Source of the DNA: Methanobrevibacter sp.
Lineage (GTDB): Archaea > Methanobacteriota > Methanobacteria > Methanobacteriales > Methanobacteriaceae
NCBI GenBank assembly: GCA_017652345.1
Contig: JAGCBE010000172.1
Location: 1-14,280 of the forward strand
Length of the DNA: 14,280 bases
Direction of reading: 5' to 3'
Part shown: in pieces, positions 12,301 through 14,280 of the stretch
How the letters are laid out: each line of letters begins with the position of its first letter
How positions within the stretch are numbered: the stretch's first letter is position 1
Made by a program: the position numbers and the translations under genes
The notes under the pieces: generated by a model
Told to the model about the DNA's origin: nothing
Seen by the model: only the letters and a program-made list of their open reading frames with translations
Database searches by the model: none

Positions 12301-12309
12301 TGGTATAAT
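12301..12309 (+). promoter_or_regulatory. Candidate extended -10 promoter before the appendage gene
   Basis: TGGTATAAT lies just after the lower-collar stop, followed by a second TATAAT and the Shine-Dalgarno AAAGGAGATG. The -35 region (TTTATA-like at 17 nt) is poor. It could give extra transcription of the appendage gene, or be chance in AT-rich DNA. Confidence 0.3.
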
Positions 12310-12329
12310 ATAATAAAGGAGATGATAAA

Positions 12330-14180
12330 ATGAATGATAATTTAAATCCTGTTGTTAAAATCGAACCTTTTAGAAGGTTATGTATGACAATAGGAGAACT
12401 TCCAACAAGTTATTTAGAAACTATGACATATTATGAAATGCTTGTATGGTTTACAAAATTCTTAGGTGAAACTGTTATACCTACAGTAAATAATAATGCT
12501 GAAGCTGTTAGTGAACTACAAGCTAAATATATTGAATTAAAAACTTATATTGATAATTACTTTGATAATTTAGATGTACAAGAAGAAATTAATAATAAAC
12601 TTGATGATATGGTAGAAGCAGGAACATTACAAGAAATTATAGCTGATTACTTAAATAGTAAAGCAATTTTTGGATTTGATAATGTTGCTAATATGAAAGC
12701 AAGTACTAATTTAATTGATGGTAGTTATGCTGAAACACTTGGTTATTATGCTAAAAATGATGGTGGTAAATCACTATATAAAATAAGAACTATTACAAAT
12801 GATGATGTTGTCGATGAAGCAACTATTATAGCACTTAACGATAATACTTTAATTGCAGAACTAATAATTGATGAAAATGTAAATGTTAATCAATTTGGAG
12901 CTAAAGGTGATGGAATAACTAATGATACAACAGCCTTTAATAAAGCAATTACTAAATTAGATATGGTTAATTTACTTAATGATAAAACTTATAAACTAAC
13001 TAGTTTAACGATTGAAAAAGACTTTATCATTCATGGTAATGGAGCTAAATTAATTGATGATACAAGTGTTACATATTTCATTTATTCAAGTGTTGGTACT
13101 AGACATGAAATAAAATTTGATAATTTAAAAATTGATTTATCACATTCAACTTATGGTATATATTTTACTCATACAAGATTTAAAGGTGATAATATAGAAA
13201 TTAAAGGTGCAACAACTTGTAATATTGACATTATTAAAGGAACAACAGCTGGTGCTTATGGATGGTTAGAACTTAAAAATAGTAGAGTAGAATATAGTAC
13301 AACAGGTTTAATCTTAAATGCAACTGATTGTTATTTAGATAATATTGTATCTCATAATTGTATGACACATTATGAAATAAATAGTGGACTAACTCATTTA
13401 CATAAAATTCATGGATGGAATTTTAATGAAAATAGCACTGATTATATTACTGGCTCAATTTTAATTAAAGCAAATGCTGATATTGTAGGAAATGATATAT
13501 TTAGTGATACTTTAGAAACCGCTATTCAACTACCAACTGTTAATTATAAATGTTTATTATTTAATAATGTTAATATATTCCTTAATACATCATCATATCC
13601 ATCAACTCAAAATGACCCTCAATTATTTAGTAATTTAACAGAGTTTCAAGCTCTTAACAATGTATTTTGTAGAATAAATGGATTATATTTTAATGGTAAT
13701 AACTGGAGAAATTCTAATAATGAATATCCAGTATTAGTACCTGAAGTAAACACACCTAGAATTCAAGTTTCTAATGTGGGTGGAAGTGGTGTTAAATATA
13801 ACAACTATCGTGTTATACCTATTTATGGTGATATTGCTACTACAGATATTACAGCAACAGTTAGTGAATATATTAGTTTAAGTACTAGAAAATATACAAA
13901 AGACCAATATTCAACAAAAATTTATATTCGTGCTACACTTAAAAAAGCTCTTGCAGCTGATACTTGTATATCTCAAGTAGATTTTATAACTAGCAACTTT
14001 AATTATTTAGATAGAAAAGCAATAGTTGACGCTTATTTCCATAATACAACTACTCATGAAGTTTATAAATTAGATGGTTATATTAGTGATGACCATAGCT
14101 TATACATCTATAATCATAATGGAAGTTTAAATGGTGGAGATGTTATAATAAATATTCGTTGGGATAAAGTAGTATTATAG
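12330..14180 (+). CDS. Preneck appendage/tailspike with beta-helix, phi29 gp12-like (616 aa)
   Basis: Host-recognition spike. The N-terminal anchor (1 to about 115) carries the conserved block PFRRLCMTIGELPTSYLETM (13-32), an aromatic helix, IPTVNNNAEAVSELQAKY and LDVQEEINNKLDDMVEAGTL (81-100), a form seen on tailspikes of small Gram-positive phages. After a short linker, FGAKGDGITNDTTAFNKAI (189-207) is the pectate-lyase-3 entry motif and the next roughly 250 residues read as right-handed beta-helix turns. The C-terminal roughly 110 residues (ATVSEYISLSTRKY to IINIRWDKVVL) look like a beta-sandwich trimerisation domain. phi29 gp12 has 854 residues with an autocleaved chaperone tail; this protein is shorter and I see no equivalent. 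The substrate cannot be read from sequence. ATG 12330 has AAAGGAGATG upstream. Confidence 0.9.
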   Translation: MNDNLNPVVKIEPFRRLCMTIGELPTSYLETMTYYEMLVWFTKFLGETVIPTVNNNAEAVSELQAKYIELKTYIDNYFDNLDVQEEINNKLDDMVEAGTLQEIIADYLNSKAIFGFDNVANMKASTNLIDGSYAETLGYYAKNDGGKSLYKIRTITNDDVVDEATIIALNDNTLIAELIIDENVNVNQFGAKGDGITNDTTAFNKAITKLDMVNLLNDKTYKLTSLTIEKDFIIHGNGAKLIDDTSVTYFIYSSVGTRHEIKFDNLKIDLSHSTYGIYFTHTRFKGDNIEIKGATTCNIDIIKGTTAGAYGWLELKNSRVEYSTTGLILNATDCYLDNIVSHNCMTHYEINSGLTHLHKIHGWNFNENSTDYITGSILIKANADIVGNDIFSDTLETAIQLPTVNYKCLLFNNVNIFLNTSSYPSTQNDPQLFSNLTEFQALNNVFCRINGLYFNGNNWRNSNNEYPVLVPEVNTPRIQVSNVGGSGVKYNNYRVIPIYGDIATTDITATVSEYISLSTRKYTKDQYSTKIYIRATLKKALAADTCISQVDFITSNFNYLDRKAIVDAYFHNTTTHEVYKLDGYISDDHSLYIYNHNGSLNGGDVIINIRWDKVVL

Positions 14181-14210
14181 ATTAGTTTAATCAAATAAAA
14201 TTCTAGATAG

Positions 14211-14276
14211 ACCTCTGGTTCAATCATCTTGAGTGGTTTTGGTGGCTCAAGTGTTATGATGAGTTAGGGGTTTTTT
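14211..14276 (+). terminator. Intrinsic terminator after the appendage gene
   Basis: Nested stems ACCTCT/AGGGGT (14211-14216 with 14266-14271), TCATC/GATGA (14224-14228 with 14258-14262) and CTTGAG/CTCAAG (14228-14233 with 14246-14251) end in TTTTTTCT (14271-14278). This is a branched but otherwise standard rho-independent terminator closing the morphogenesis operon. Nothing else is recognisable in 14181-14280. Confidence 0.65.
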
Positions 14277-14280
14277 CTAT

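Noticed and set aside
1..14280. Recoded stop codons
   Set aside because: TGA ends several genes in ATGA overlaps (728, 1212, 1418, 6162), and TAG and TAA also end full-length genes, so no reassignment is needed.
1..14280. tRNA genes, CRISPR arrays, transposons, terminal inverted repeats
   Set aside because: None could be seen by eye. The genome termini appear to lie outside the window.

Overview
The window looks like most of the genome of a small, very AT-rich, phi29-like podovirus (protein-primed DNA replication, gp7-gp8-gp9-gp10-gp11-gp12 morphogenesis cassette). It probably infects a low-GC Gram-positive bacterium (Clostridia or Bacilli type). The grounds are a 585-residue phi29-type family B DNA polymerase with every exonuclease and polymerase motif, a roughly 270-residue ORF directly upstream in the terminal-protein position, and a capsid/connector/tail set whose lengths and motifs match phi29 genes 7-12. 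Shine-Dalgarno sequences are strong, arginine is mostly AGA, and TAA, TAG and TGA are all used as stops, so the standard bacterial code applies. I found no tRNA, CRISPR array, insertion sequence, integrase or repressor. The packaging ATPase (gp16-like), the tail endopeptidase (gp13-like) and the genome ends are not in the window.

Layout, all on the + strand. (1) 1-1860: a tightly overlapping run of very small early genes, mostly unrecognised. It includes a zinc-ribbon protein, a membrane-anchored coiled-coil protein and several ORFs of 24-55 residues. (2) 1860-1993: a structured intergenic region with two hairpins and a 16-nt inverted repeat that brackets a good sigma-A-type promoter. (3) 1994-5605: replication block, with a small acidic protein, a putative ssDNA-binding protein, a conserved small protein, the putative terminal protein and the DNA polymerase. 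(4) 5628-7086: lysis block, with a holin-like membrane protein, a free-standing SH3-like (cell-wall-binding type) protein, and an M23 endolysin/endopeptidase gene. The M23 gene is split by a 259-nt group I intron inserted immediately before the catalytic HxH motif. (5) 7089-14180: morphogenesis block behind a perfect TTGACA-17-TATAAT promoter, with scaffold (gp7-like), major capsid with Ig-like domain (gp8), tail knob (gp9), upper collar/portal (gp10), lower collar (gp11) and a beta-helix preneck appendage/tailspike (gp12). Terminator-like structures lie between scaffold and capsid, after the capsid gene, and at the window's right end.

Working together: the early block and promoter near 1890-1918 would feed the replication proteins. 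The terminal protein would prime the linear ends for the polymerase, with the SSB covering displaced strands. The consensus promoter at 7089 would drive virion assembly, with hairpins after scaffold and after capsid possibly tuning product ratios. The holin, SH3-like protein and spliced M23 enzyme would open the wall. Start codons were moved from the longest ORF to the SD-supported codon for the genes at 930, 3042, 5842 and 7137. All family assignments come from reading motifs by eye and from knowledge of phi29, not from a database search.
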